64,000 nucleotides of DNA, from positions 5,084,001 to 5,148,000 of the forward strand of contig NW_025408667.1 in assembly GCF_020360975.1 (NCBI RefSeq). The letters run 5' to 3'. Both the position numbers and the translations under genes were made by a program. The stretch comes from Hirsutella rhossiliensis. Its lineage: Eukaryota; Ascomycota; Sordariomycetes; Hypocreales; Ophiocordycipitaceae. Every line of letters begins with the position of its first letter. Positions within the stretch are counted from its first letter, which is position 1. The notes beneath the pieces are model-generated. The model had not been told where the DNA came from, made no database searches, and saw only the letters and a program-made list of their open reading frames with translations. Below are positions 34,346-46,830 of the stretch, one piece after another.

Positions 34346-34424
34346 ACCCTTATAGTATAGTAGTTAAATACCTAGGAAGCTTACTAGCTATAACGCTAGA
34401 GTTAGTTTAAATCTAGCTAAGGGT
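34346..34424 (+). promoter_or_regulatory. tRNA-like head of the SINE (A and B boxes)
   Basis: A perfect 7-bp acceptor stem is formed by ACCCTTA and TAAGGGT. A D-arm (GTAT...ATAC) holds the A box TAGTATAGTAGTTA. A T-arm (GTTAG, loop TTTAAAT, CTAGC) holds the B box. An anticodon-like arm with CTAG/CTAG and a longer variable region can be drawn, but the loop lacks the normal T33. It is interpreted as an internal RNA polymerase III promoter. Confidence 0.7.
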
Positions 34425-35115
34425 ATAATTAAATTTTAGTTAAACTAGTAAACTATACTAACCTATTTATTAATTAGCTAATTAGCGCTTTTAAAAGCGC
34501 TTATATATATATTAGTAGTCTAGCCCTACTATAAGTAGGCTAGCTTAGACCTCGCTTACTTAGACCTAGTAATAAATTTATTAGGACCTCCTTTTAACCC
34601 TAGCCTAGGTCCCTTAACTAGGAAAATAAAAACCTAGGGCTAATACTAGTAACTTAATAAGTATAGCGCGAAGCTAGTACGATAACCTAACTACTAGCTT
34701 AGCTAAAGGCTAGTATTAATAAAAAATAGCTCGCTAAGCCTTATAGCGGAAAAATAAGGTAGAGCCTAAGAAGATATTATTATAAGATTAAGTTAAAGAT
34801 AATTATATAATTAACTATTAACCGTTAACTAGAAAACGCTTATACTACTAATTAACGCTATATACCCTATATATATAAAGGAGTGACTTTCTAAGGTTAC
34901 TTTATAGCGGGGCTAATATAATTCCGACTAACTATAACGATACCTAAGATAGCTAGCGTAAGATTCCTATATATTATAACCGCGACCTAGTATAAGAGCG
35001 GACTAGCTATAAAAGAAAGGAGGGTTTTCCTTTAAGTACTTTAGTTTTTCCCTCTTATTTAACGTCGAAGTTTTAAATACCTCTAGATAAGTTACTAGTA
35101 TAATCTTAATAATAA
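34346..35115 (+). mobile_element. tRNA-derived SINE with TAA tail, RIPed
   Basis: About 770 bp is inserted within the J reverse transcriptase. The flanks are TAATATATTATTAAAA (34331-34346) and the same with one extra ATT (35116-35134), a LINE-type duplication. The 5' end is a complete tRNA-like head (34346-34424) and the 3' end is a short TAA run. Between them there is no coding frame. The tail type is the same as that of the LINE at 27730-29605, so a LINE of that kind could have mobilised it. It is long for a SINE, and the central 650 bp has no recognised origin. Confidence 0.75.
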
Positions 35116-36154
35116 TAATATATTATTATTAAAAGGTAGCTAGTATCTTTATTAAGCTAAATAAGTATACTTATTACTTAAATAATTTAAACTTTATTTA
35201 AAAGGCTATCTTAAACTTATAGCCCTTTACTATTTATATTTTATAGAACGCTACTATAATATTAAGCTTTATAAACTACTTTAACTTTATAAGTATTTAT
35301 AGTATCTTTATAATTAAGGGTAGTATATACCTATCCCTCTTTATAATTACGTTTAAGGCCCGGTAGTTATAGTAAAACTATAAGTAACCGTTTAACTTTT
35401 AAGTAAAAAGTATTAAGGCCGCGGCTAAGGAGCTACTTAAGCGGATTAGGTTTACTTTTATTAGCTCGCTTAAGGTCTTCTTTAGTACTAAGAGTTCCTC
35501 CCTTAATATATTATAAAGGGGTCCCTATAATAATAAGGGCTTTACTTTATTCTTATTTAGTATTAAGTTAATCTTATAGTTTACCTTAAGCCTATATAAA
35601 GGTATCTTAAAAGCCTTTTTAAGTATAAAAAGGTTTAGGTATATATCTAGCGCTTACTTTAAGATATAGTTTACTAGGTCTATTACTATCTTTAGCTAAA
35701 GCGCTTTTTCTATATCCTTTATTATAATTACTTTAATATTAACTACCTTTTATCTTCCTTTATTATCCCTTACTACCCTCTCCCTTTAATATTCTACTAG
35801 AAATACTATTATACTAATAATCCTTACCGCTTAGATTTATTTTACTCTTCTTACTACTTTTAATCTTTATAAGCCTATTTAGATCTTAGTCTTACTATAT
35901 TAAATTTAATCCCTTACTATATTATATATTACTTAGTTCTTTCTTATTTATAGCCTTCCTAAGAATATATTATAGCTTAATCTAAGGACTATATATATAA
36001 AGGTTTAGTTTATATAGCCGTTGATATTTATCTTAAATACTATTATTCCTTTTATTTATAAGGCTAAAGTATTATTTAATAATAGTATTAGTTATCTTCT
36101 CTTTTTATTAATAAGAGGTATCTATAACTTTATTACTACCCTCTTACTTACTAT

Positions 36155-37340
36155 TCTTATAAAGAGAGATATAAGAAGTATATAAAAATATATAAAGGTA
36201 AAATTAAAAGTAAGGGGTTAGATAGGTAGGGTAGAGAGATTTAATTCTTATAGGAGTAGTAATAGAGGTAAGGGAGTAATTATTATATTGCCTTAATTCT
36301 CCTTCTTTCCTTTATTTAACGCCCCTCTTTATACCCGTTTAGTATCTTAATTAATAAAGAAGATCCTACTTAAAGAAGCTACTAATATCCTTTTAACTAC
36401 TAAGCTTTTTATTAGTTTTTCCCCTCTTTTCTAGCCGTTGCTAGTATATCCGTCTTATTTCTCGCTACCTCGATAAGAAGCTATCGCTACTTATACTTCC
36501 CCTTATACCCTTACCCTCCTTTTTATACTTCTTCTTAGCTCCTTCTTTTGTTTTCTATACTTTAAGAATATACCCTTATATTCCTATTTTACTATTATAA
36601 AGAAATAATAAGCATAGGGAGGCTCTATAGAATAAGCTAGTAAAAAGAGGTTCTATAATATAGTCTAAGGGAATAACCCTTAAAGACAAAGACCTCTACT
36701 AGATAGCTATACCTTCCTTTAGGAAAGGCGGGTTAGGATAAGCCTATCCTTATAAATAAAAATATATATAAATTGCATAGGTTAATTACGAGCAGAACGG
36801 ATACCCTATTGCCTATTTTAGCCTAGTAGTTCTAAAGATATCCGCAATATAAGAATAGGTAGGGCATAGAATATTCTAGTTAAATCCACTACTTATACTA
36901 GAACCTATAGTCTTACGTTAACTATCACGCTATAATTAGACTACCTACTAAGTTAGGAAGATATACTATAGATAGAGCTTTTTAAGTACTATAGAATATA
37001 CTAGAAAGCTAACTAATTAGTCTACTAGTAGGCGAGTAGTAGTCTATAAAAAACAAAGGATTTCCCTAGGAGTAGTAGATAGAATAAGTAAGTTTATAAG
37101 TATCCTTTATAACGCTATTCTTTTAATATATTATTTAGCCCCTTATATACTTATTATAAATTCCGGATAAAATCCTACCCTATACTCCTTCGACCGATCT
37201 TTCCGCTTACTTTATCGACTACCTAGTTCTACGCTTATTACTTATACCTTCTTATATATACTAAGTATTTTTAGCTTTCTTAGTCCCTCTTACTCAGGGA
37301 TATCTCTAAGAACTATAAAATTAAGCTATACTTTATAATA
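36155..37340 (-). repeat. Solo copia A LTR, split by element B
   Basis: The LTR starts TCTTATAAAG (36155) and ends CTTTATAATA (37340), with target duplication ACTAT at 36150-36154 and 37341-37345. Element B is inserted at 36563-37254. The LTR without B is about 490 bp. No internal copia sequence is present. Confidence 0.9.
36563..37254 (-). mobile_element. Element B, copy 2 (692 bp, reverse)
   Basis: This is the reverse complement of 18296-18988, starting (on +) TAAGAATATACCC and ending CCTTCTTA. The right flank is TA and the left flank is TT, so one side of the TA duplication has mutated or the edge is off by a base or two. It interrupts a copia LTR, which confirms its ends. Confidence 0.8.
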
Positions 37341-38595
37341 ACTATAGTATAGTATTTATAGCTAGTATCTATAAGTATATTAAGTCCTTTCTTTTTATTA
37401 ATACTTACTTTAAGCGTTACTAAGCCTAGCGTAAAGTAGTCTTTTATTAACTTCTAAGCTTCTTACTATTTTTCTTTTACCCTTAACGCTTAACCTTATA
37501 CTAAGGTTCCCTTTTTTTAAGTTATTACTATCTTTAGCACCCCTCTCTATTTTTATTATGCCCGCCCTCTAAGGCTCTTACCTCCTCTTTTTATAATAAA
37601 GCGCGATATATCCTTTAATCTTATAGTTAAAGTATATTTAAATTTTTAGCTAGCTTTACCTTTTATTTTATTATTTAAATCGCCGCCGCTACGCGTAATT
37701 AAAAATTTATATTAAGGTAGATTAAGTTAAGGTACTTTAGGAATTCCTTTTAATTATAGCTCCTCTTTACTCTTATTTTATAGTATATAGTAACTATTTA
37801 TTATAGCTTAGTATTTAAGTAGTTATAAATAAAGTAAAAGATTTCCTTTAAGCTTAAGAAGAATTCCCTATTAATCTTATACTTTTCCTATATATATTAT
37901 ACTTATAAGGTATAGTATTATTATTACCTATTAAATTTTCCTAGGCTTAAGAGAGGCTTCTTATAAGTATTCTTTCTTACTATCCCTCCCTTAGTTATTA
38001 ATATCGCTACCTTTTTTATCGCCCTTAAAAGCAGTATAAAGCTACTTATCTCGCCCTTAATACCCTCCTATATACCTATCTTTATTAGTTTATTTATCTT
38101 TTAATATATCCTTTTAATCTAGCTAATTAGTTCTTATATTTATAGTTAGCTTTATATTACTTAATACCTTATTTTTACCTCTTTTACCTATAGTAAGAGT
38201 ATTACTTATTTTAATATTAACTAGGCGTTAGGCCCTCCTATTACTACTCCTAGCTACCTTTAGGCCTATTCTCCCCCCTTTAAGTTATTAAGATATCTAT
38301 ATTATATCCTTTAAGTTTAATCTCTTTCTAGGCTTTATAGCCTTATTTAAAATAAGCTTTAGATATATTAAGGGCTAGTATATATTTAGTATAGTAATAT
38401 AAGGCCGAATAATTATTTATTTAAAGCTAAAAAGAAAATAGGAAAACTCTATCTTAGTTATATTAGTTATCTATCTTCCTTAGTCCTTAGCTTAATCTAT
38501 ATTTAACTACTATTTAGCTTAAGTTTAGGTTAAGCTCTACTTATATATATATATACTTTAGCTTAAATTTAATATAGTTACTATAGTATTGCCTT
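37341..38595 (-). pseudogene. Element J gag/protease region, RIPed
   Basis: About 1250 bp lies between the solo copia LTR and the J 5' LTR. By position, upstream of reverse transcriptase on the minus strand, it is the gag-protease part of J. I see no undamaged motif. Confidence 0.45.
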
Positions 38596-39198
38596 AGCCC
38601 TTTATAGGTATAGCCTATAATAGCTATTAAGGGTAGCTTTCTTTTACCTCTTTACTTACTTTAAGGGCTAGTTAAGCTAAAAGTAGCTAGCTTAAAGTAA
38701 GTCTAAGCTAAGCTTAAAAAGACTAATCTTTAATATAAGCTAGGTATTATCTTTTATCTTAATATCCTCTAAGTCCTAGTCTTAGGTCCTAGGCCTTTAT
38801 TTTAAGGTCTTTAAAAGGCGTTAGCCTCTTAAAGCTTTTTTTAAGTAAGCTCTAGCCTCTAAGGTACTTATTTTAGCCCTTAAGTTAAAGGGGAGGGGGG
38901 GTTAAAGTTAAAGGAGCCCTTCTTAAGTCTAAGCTAGGGTCTTAGGTTAGGTCTAAGCTAGGTCCTATTAAGGGGGGGTATATACCCTTAATAAGTAAGG
39001 GTAAGAAAGAGTTTTCTATCTATATAAAGGAAATCTTTACTTAATTTATAATCTTTAATAGTATATTATATACCTTTTAGTAGCTATATAAGGCTATACT
39101 TAAGAGGGCGTAATATACTATTTATTATAGTTTTAAGCGTATACTTTTTTATACTTTAAGCTTAGTTTTAAAAAGTTAGCTAAGAAGATATAATATTA
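38596..39198 (-). repeat. J-family LTR (5' LTR of J)
   Basis: This repeat of about 603 bp is shared with 1-362 (same orientation) and 40877-41476 (opposite). On the minus strand it starts near 39198 and ends near 38596. It contains GGCGTAATATACTATTTA and other blocks conserved in all three copies. Confidence 0.65.
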
Positions 39199-40338
39199 TT
39201 TTCTACTACTTAAGAGTTATAAGCTTAGTCTATATAACTAAATTATCTTTTACTTATTAATATTACCTTTAAAGCTATTTATAAGCTATTAACGCTATTA
39301 TAATATTTAAATTATAGTATTAAGGTAAAGAACCTAGCTATACTAAGGGGTACTATTAAAAATATATAAATTATATATCCCTTAAAAAAGGATATTCCTT
39401 ATTTAGCTAGAACCTTTATTTTCCTAAGATATCTTTAAAGGAAGTAAAGGGGGATAACTATATTATAAGGCTAAGGGAAAGCCTTAATTAAACCCTATAA
39501 ATTAAAGGGATTAAATAGTAAGCTTAGTCTTATAAGATTTAAGAATATACTAACCTAGATAGTATAAAGGAGCTTATATAGCCTTAATAGCTAAACTAAA
39601 AGTAATTTATTATAAATCTTAAAAAGAGACCTATTTAATAAAAAGATAAAGCTAAGGCTATATTTCTTATAAGGTAAATAAGCTATAATAAATAATACTA
39701 TAATATAAAGGACTTTTTTTATAACCTTAAGAAAATAATTTAAATATAATTTAATTACTATAAGGTTTAGTAGAAAGCGTTTATTAAACTTAAAGATTTA
39801 ATTAAGAAGATAATTAATAAAGAGCTTTAAAAGGTAACCTTAATTTATAATAGCCTAAAAGAGAAATTTAAGGAATTAAAAAAGTAAGCTTTACCTTTAA
39901 AGATAAATAAGAAAAGGTTAATTTATAAGGGATATATAACCTTTATTAATAAAAAAGGAACTTAAGACTAAAAGGCTTAAATAAATTAGCTCTACTAAAT
40001 TATTATAGATTTATAAGACCTTAAGGTTAATATACTTAATAAAATAAGAATTAAATAAGATTTTCTTATAATAGTAAATAAGTAGGACTTATATTAGTTT
40101 ATAATAATAAGGGCTTTTAACCTTTATTATAAATTTTTTAATAAAGATTAACTTTCTTTAAGGAACTTAATTACTAACTTTAAATAAAAATATACTTATA
40201 AAAAGAAGTTATAACTACTTATAAAAAAGGGAAGTACTAATTAAATCTTTAAGAAAGTAAATACCTAAGCTAAATATATTAGCTATAAGTAATATATTAA
40301 TAGCTTAATAAGGTAGTAGGAAAACTATTACTTACTAT
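39199..40338. other. Unidentified RIPed sequence between two J LTRs
   Basis: This 1140-bp stretch is very AT-rich and purine-rich on the plus strand. One plus-strand frame is fairly open apart from TAA/TAG and reads, late in the region, YTYKKK and later AKYISYKQYINS, where the tyrosines could be former cysteines. I cannot identify it. It may be the 3' portion of a second J-like element whose LTR is at 40877, or host DNA. Confidence 0.3.
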
Positions 40339-40813
40339 TATTATAATATATAGCTTAATATTATAGTTCTTAGAGATATCTTTTAATATAAAGGACTTAG
40401 GAAGCTAAAAAACTAAATTAAAGAAGGAGCTAAAAAGAGGTATAAAGAAAAAGGTAAGGGTATAAAGTAAAGTAAAGGTAGTAATAGCTTCCTAATAAGG
40501 TAAAAAAAGATAAGATAGATATATTAGTACTAGTTAAAAAGGAGGGGAAAAACTAGTAAAAAGCTTAGTAGTTAAGAAGAGATTAATAGCTTCTTTAAGT
40601 AAGATCTTATTTATTAATTAAGATACTAAATAAGTATAAAGAAGGGCGTTAAATAAAGTAAAAAATAGTTATTAAGGAAATATAATAATTACTTACTTAT
40701 TATAATTACTACCCTTATAAGAATTAAATATCTTTACCTTACCTATCTAAACCCTTACTTTTAATTTTACCTTTATATATTTTTATATACTACTTATATC
40801 TTTCTTTATAAGA
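40339..40813 (+). repeat. Solo copia A LTR (475 bp)
   Basis: The copy is in the orientation opposite to 966-1442. It starts TATTATAATATATAGC and ends TTTATAAGA, with target duplication ACTAT at 40334-40338 and 40814-40818. No copia internal sequence adjoins it. Confidence 0.9.
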
Positions 40814-40876
40814 ACTATAAGTAATATATAATAAGAAGCCCTTATTAAGCTAAAGATATAGTAATTTAAAAAAAGG

Positions 40877-41476
40877 TATTATTATATCTTTTTAGCTAAC
40901 TTTTTAAAACTAAGGTTAAAATATAAAAGAACTATATAGCTAAAACCGCTATAAATAATATATTATACTCTCTTAAGTATAGCCTTATATAGCTACTAAT
41001 AGGTATATAATATACTATAAAAGATTATAAATTAAGTAAGGCTCTCTTTTATATAAGTAGAAACCTCTTCCTTACCCTTATTAACTAAAGGTATATACCC
41101 CTTATTAATAGGACCTTGCTTAGACCTAACTTAGGACCTTAGCTTAGACTTAAGAAAGGCTCTTTTAACTTTAACCCCTCCCTCCCCTTTTAAATTAAGG
41201 GTTAAAATAAGTACCTTAGAGGCTAGGGCCTACTTAAAAGAGGCTTTAAAAAGCTAATACTTTCTAAGGACTTTAAAAGAAAGGCCTAAGACCTAAGACT
41301 AGGACTTAAAGGATATTAAAATAAAAAATAATATCTAGCCTATATTAAAGACTAGCCTCTTTAAGCTTAGTTTAGCCTTACTTTAAGCTAGCTACCTTTA
41401 ACTTAACTAGACTTTAAAGTAAGTAAAAGGGTAAAAGAAAGCTACCCTTAGTAGCCCTATTAGCTTTATACCTATT
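40877..41476 (+). repeat. J-family LTR, reverse copy
   Basis: It starts TATTATTATATC, preceded by a run reading TTAAAAAAAGG that resembles a polypurine tract. It matches the reverse complement of 38596-39198. The right end is near the CTTTATA at 41470. I found no target duplication, so it could be a solo LTR or the 3' LTR of a degraded plus-strand element to its left. Confidence 0.55.
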
Positions 41477-44400
41477 TTACCTATATTTTAATACTTATAG
41501 TAGACCTAGTCCTAGCCTTAGTACCTCTTTCTTATATACTAGGCCTAGGGCTTCTTTTAATAGGCCCTTTAAGCCTTTAAGGAAGCTTAATAAATTAAAC
41601 CCTTTTATAAGACCCTTATAAAATAGCTTAAGAAGGTAGTTAAAAGGACTCTAAACTATTAATAGCCCTTATAATAGCCCTTATATTAGCTTAAGGCCGC
41701 TTAATAGCTTAAAGCTACTTAAGGAAACCTTAAAGTAAGCTTATAAGCTAAGGTTATTATAAAGAAAGCGCTTAAAGCCCTAGCTAAGGCCCTAGCTAAT
41801 ACTTTAGTAAAAGCCTTAGTAAAAGCCTTAACTAAGGCCTTACTTAAAAAGAATATAAAAAAAGACTTCTAACTTATCTTAAAGCTAAAAAAGGAATTAC
41901 TAACGCTAACTATAAACCTTATTACTTTTTATAAAAAGCTTAATAAAGCTATAAAGGAACTAGTTATATTAGCTTTATTTACTTTAAATAAAGATAATAT
42001 AGTTATAGAGATAAAGGCCCTTTATATAATAAAAAAGCTTTTAAAGTAATAAAAGTAATAGTCCTTATACTTTAAAAAGCTACCTATAAAATCGGCCGAC
42101 CTTCTTACTAGCTAAACTAAGCTAGTAGCCTAAAGCGTTCCTAACTTTTTAAAGACCTTTATCTTTAATATCTTTATTATAAAAGCTAAAACCTATAGTA
42201 GAATTAATATCCTAAGGTAGCTTTAGTAGCTAGGTACCTTAAGCTTAATATAAAAAGTAAGATCTATTATCTTTATAGTCCCTTTAAAGGCTATAAGGGC
42301 TAAATATAAAAGAAAGGCGTTTATATAGTAGGTCTATAAATTTAAGTTAAGGCTTATAAGAAATATACTATATATATATAGTACTATAAGTACTTTTCCT
42401 TTAACTATAACCCTTATACTTACTAATAGCTTATTAAGTATACCTTTTACTTAGAAAAGTACTTAACTAAGGACTATAACTACCTTTATTATAAAGCTAG
42501 ATAAAGCTACTCTTACTTTAAGGTTTAATATTATAACTAAAAGGGAGAGTACTTTATAATTAATAGGGTATAATATAAAGTCTATAAAAATAACTAATAT
42601 TTAATAGCCTTAGCCCTTTTATACTTATAAAGCCCTTAAAGCCCTTTAAGCCCTTTAAGCTTAACTATAACCTTATTAATATTATATAATATAATATTAA
42701 TAAGTAGGAAATAGCTAACCTATTAATCTTAAAGTAAGCCCTAGAAATAAAAGTAAACCTTATCTTATTATAAGAGCCTTACTTTTAAAAGATCGATAAT
42801 AGCTATATCTTTATATAGTATTTAGCCTATAATATTATAACCTTTATATTTTTTACTAACTTTCTTAAGCTTATTAAAAGGCTTAAGGTAATAGCTTATA
42901 AAAGGAAGGAAGCTTAAATAGAAGCTAGCTCTAGCTTTAACCTTTTTTATAATCTTAATATATAGGCTATAAGGGTAAAAAGTATTAAACTATTTACTTT
43001 TATTAACTTATATAATAAAAAAGAGGTTAAAAGGGCCTTAGCTAGCTAACGATAGTAAGGGCCCCTTATAATAAAAAAGGCTACTATTAATAGCCTAACT
43101 TTTATAGTATCCTTTCCTTTTAATAAAAGACTTTAACTTATACTATCTTTATTAAAACCCTTTTATAAAACCCTTTAATACCTATAAAGTAAAAGCCCTT
43201 ATTAGCTAGCTCGACCGCTATAAAGCTTCCTTACTAATAGACCTTAAAGTAGTTATAAAAGGTATTTATTAAAAGAAAGGCTTAAAAGGGGCCTTAGTTA
43301 TAGACCTTACTTTTTATAGCCCTTTTAAATAGCTAACCTAAGCTAACCTTTACTTCTTAAAGGCTATAAGCTTAGATTATAAGCCTATAGCCTTTAAAGC
43401 TAGCTTAAGGGGCCTTAATAAGCCCTTACTACCTAAGCTTCCTATTTATAATTATAGAAAGTAAACTAAAAGGTATTTTTAAAATACTTAGCTAAGAAGG
43501 AATAAGACCTCCTTATAGCTATAAAGAAAGCTATAAAAAGAGATAATATAAAAGAGATAGCTTTCCTTTTAATAAAAACCTTATTAAAGGCTTTAAACGT
43601 AGTAATACTAAAAATAAAGCCTTATAAAGAATCTAAGCCTTAGTAGACTAATACGCTAACTTACTTTTAAAAAGCCTTAAGCTTAGCTTAATAAGCTTAT
43701 AAGCTAGCTTAAGATAAAGAAAGCTAAAAACGCTTTATAAAGGCCTAAAATAGCTTTAAGTATACTATTAAAGCTATTAAAAAATAATACTAAGAGAGTT
43801 TCTTAATAAAAGTAATAAGAAAGAATATCTATATAGCCTTTTCTTATATTAAAGCTAGAGCTAACCTTACCCTTCTTAGTATCTTATATATAAAAGAAGG
43901 GATAAAGGTAAAAGCTAATACCTTTATAGTAAAATATAAGGCCTTTTTAATAACCCTTTTTCTAACCTTAGACCCTAGCCTTAGCCCTCTTCTTAGCCCC
44001 CCTTAAAGCTTAGAAAAAGAAGAGCCTTAAGGCTATATAAGTAATAAGGGTATAGTTAAGTAAAACTAGCTAGAGCTAAAGGACCCTAAGATTAAAAGGG
44101 CTATTTTTAGCTGTTTTAATAAGAAAGCCCTTAGCTTAGACTCCCTTAGCTTCCTTCCTACTTATTATATATATAAGGCTATCCTTATAGTCTTTAATAG
44201 GGCTTATAAAGCTTTATTAAACTAAGGATACTACCTTAAGGTATAGAAAGATACTATAAGAATTATACTTCCTAAGTAAAATAAGCTAAACTATATTATC
44301 CCTAAGGCCTATAAGGTTATAAGTTTATTTAACTACTTAAGAAAGGTCCTAGAAAAGCTATATACTACTTAGCTAAGCTACTTAGTTAATATAGCTAGGC

Positions 44401-46560
44401 TTTTAAACCCTATATAGCTAAGGGGACGAAAATAATAGTTAGCTATAAATATAGCCTTCCTTTTTTTATACTATATCTAAAAGATATAGGAGTTTAATAA
44501 GAAGGCTATTACTAGTACCTTCTTATTAAATATAAAGGGCGCTTTTAACTTTATATTAAAAGAATAGCTTATAAAGGTCCTAAGGGAATTAAACCTTTTT
44601 AAGGCTTTTATTAGCTAGGTAAACTACTTCCTTATTAAAAGGAAGATCTAGCTAGCCTTTAAAGGGTAAATCTAGCCCCTTATAGACTTAGTAATAAGAG
44701 TACCTTAAAAGTCCCTTATTAGCCTTATTTTATTACTCTTATATATAAAAGGGATACTAGCGGCTAAGGGATACTAGCTATTATATATAGATAACTTTAG
44801 TATATTTATAATATTAACCTTAGCTAAGAAGAATATTTAATAGTTAGAAGTAATAGCTATTACCTTATTTAAATAAGCTAAAGACTAAGGGGTCTACTTT
44901 AACCTTTTAAAAATAGAACTTATTTACTTTAATAGGTAATAGTAGCTTATTTTAAAGGGTATAATAATAAGAGGCTTATTTTTCTAAGTAAAGCCCTTAG
45001 TATAGTAGCTAGGGGTCTTTTTTAATTCTAGGCTCTTATTTAAATAATATATTAAGAAGAAGGTAGCCTTTATATAAGCTACTTTTAAAGGACTATCTCG
45101 ATTAACCTTTATATAAAAAGGCTTATTATTTAAAGCTTTAAATAGCTCTACTAAGCTTATATAACCTTTATAGTAGGCTATAAGGCCTAGCTTTAATATA
45201 AGGGGCCTAAGACCCTTAAGAGCCTTCTAAAGCTTTTTTAAAAGCTTTAAAACTAAGCTCTTTTAAAGGTCTTAAGGGCCTTTAAAGGATCCCTTATTAA
45301 GGCTTTAAGTATTAAAGCGGCCCTACCGCTATTAAAGGTATAGCTTAAAAAGGTATACCTTTCCTATACCTTTTAAACCTTATACCTCTTACTTAGTTAC
45401 TTTATAAAGTAAGCTTATAACCTAGTAGTATAAGATAACCTTATTAACTTAGGCTTTAACCTAAGGGCCTTAAGCTATATTAAGCTATATATATAGCTCT
45501 TTTACCTTCTTAAAGGCCTAGTAGCTCTTATAGAACTTAATTATAACTTATAAAGAAGGAAAGCTAGCTAGGAGCCCTTATAGGCCTTAATTCTTAAGGC
45601 CTTTATTATAATAATAAAGGCCCTTAAGCCCTTAGCTAAGAAGTAATATTAATACCTCTTAGCTAGCCTAGCTAACTTAGAAGACTTTAGGTTATAGCCC
45701 TTAGCTCTCTATATTAATAGCTTTAAAGGGTGCTTTAAAGGGTCCTTTATAAAGACTAACGCTTACTTTCTTTATAAAATAAGCTTAGAAAATAGGCCTA
45801 TTAAGGTATACTATAAGAACCTAGGGCCCTTAATTAAAGTATTTAATATAAAGCTATTTACGATACTAAGGGTCTTAAAAGACCTAGCTAAAAGGCCTTA
45901 GCTTTTAAAGCTTAGCCCCTTTAACCCCTTTATAAATACCTATATCTTTATAAATAGCTAAGCTACTATAAGGAAGGTTATAGGTTTCTTAGACCTAGCT
46001 ATATATATTAAAAGGCTCTTATTTAGCTTAGAAGCTTTTTATAATATATAGCTATACTAGTACCTTAGCTACCTAAGGATCTTTAGTAATAAGCTAGCTA
46101 ACTAGCTACCTAAAAAAGGCTTAGGGGCCCTTACCTAAGGGACCCCCTTAGTCTTTATTAGCTATTTATAAAGAAAGGTTTAGTAAGCTACTAAGGACTA
46201 TTAAAAGGGACTCTAAGCTACTAAGGTAGCTAAAGGCCTTAGAGCTAAAGGTTTAGGTAAGTATTATTTATTTTTATTTATTAAAAAGACCCTTTACTTT
46301 ACCCTTTATAAGGAACGGTGTTCTTACTATAAATAAAGTAGCTATAATATACTCTCCTAATTATATAACCTAATAAGTAGTATATTAATTATAGATAAAA
46401 TCCTATATTATAAAGTAAGAATCGCTCGCTATTTTATATATTATTATATATTAAACGGGTTACTAGTTATTATATAATCGGGAATTAAAGAAATTAAGCT
46501 AGCTTAAAATACTAGCTAAGACCTCTTAAGAATACTAGTACGACTAACCTCCTATAAATA
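41477..46560 (+). mobile_element. RIPed full-size LINE (Tad-like), plus strand
   Basis: This is a long plus-strand coding relic. The reverse transcriptase active site appears near 44790-44830 as YIDN followed by FSIFI, then VIAITLF and IELIYFN. This is the spelling of fungal LINEs with the pattern YIDDFS...ELIHF. RNase H follows around 45750-46110, with TYIFINS, then FLDLAIYIKRLLFSLEAFYN. Upstream, 41700-43000 would hold ORF1 and 43000-44000 the endonuclease, though I found no diagnostic motif there. Frames are closed by TAA/TAG. It is a different family from the LINE at 27730-29605, as far as the shared part can be compared. Confidence 0.7.
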
Positions 46561-46825
46561 TAAATATTAGTAGAACTAAGATACCTCTTAATATACTTAA
46601 GGTATTACTAAATTTCTTAATCTTAGGGCTATATAGTATCTTAAATTTAGTCTTAAAAGGCTTTTCTATTTAACTATAATTATCTATATAAGATAGTATA
46701 TCCGCTAGTAGATAGAGAGAGGATTATTAACTTTAATACCTCTTCTATATACTAATATACTACTAATAAATTCTATTAAAAATCCTACCCTATACTCCCT
46801 CTTCCTTTTTATTATATAGTCTTAT
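46561..46825. other. RIPed spacer, nothing recognised
   Basis: About 265 bp lies between the LINE relic and the C2 insertion. It ends with the target duplication ATAAT at 46826-46830. Confidence 0.5.
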
Positions 46826-46830
46826 ATAAT

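Larger units (their letters stand above)
33400..36154 (-). pseudogene. Element J RNase H and reverse transcriptase, RIPed
   Basis: Reading right to left, the reverse transcriptase active site appears as YINN at 34289-34278 (YVDD before RIP), followed by VLIYL. RNase H follows with NYLIYNKEI near 33760 and FITKKKLNKR near 33600, matching the gypsy pattern of NYPIHDKEL and FMTTKKLNRR. The SINE at 34346-35115 is inserted just upstream of the active site and splits the frame. The integrase portion should lie to the left, cut away by the C1 insertion. CpG is also depleted here. Confidence 0.75.
1..39198 (-). mobile_element. Old Ty3/gypsy element J, base of the nest (RIPed)
   Basis: This is the outermost element into which most of the left part of the window is inserted. 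Two direct copies of one long repeat (1-362, cut by the window edge, and about 38596-39198) bound it. Between them, after removing the nested elements, about 4.2 kb remains: 363-965, 7331-7474, 13434-13718, 33395-34345, 35116-36154 and 37341-38595. That remainder reads on the minus strand as gag, then reverse transcriptase, then RNase H, with the expected order from right to left. The bases next to the left repeat read, on the minus strand, as a purine run ending AAAAAAG, a good polypurine tract. CpG as well as CpA sites are mostly gone, so it looks like one of the oldest layers. Its own target duplication cannot be tested because the left LTR is incomplete. Confidence 0.6.

Noticed and set aside
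34346..34424. A functional tRNA gene
   Set aside because: The anticodon loop lacks the conserved T33, A/B boxes are mutated, and it heads a longer repeat with tail and target duplication; it is a SINE promoter.
38596..41476. A DNA transposon with 600-bp terminal inverted repeats
   Set aside because: The two arms are inverted, but the third copy at 1-362 ends at the same inner edge next to a purine tract and flanks element J, so they are better read as LTRs in opposite orientation.
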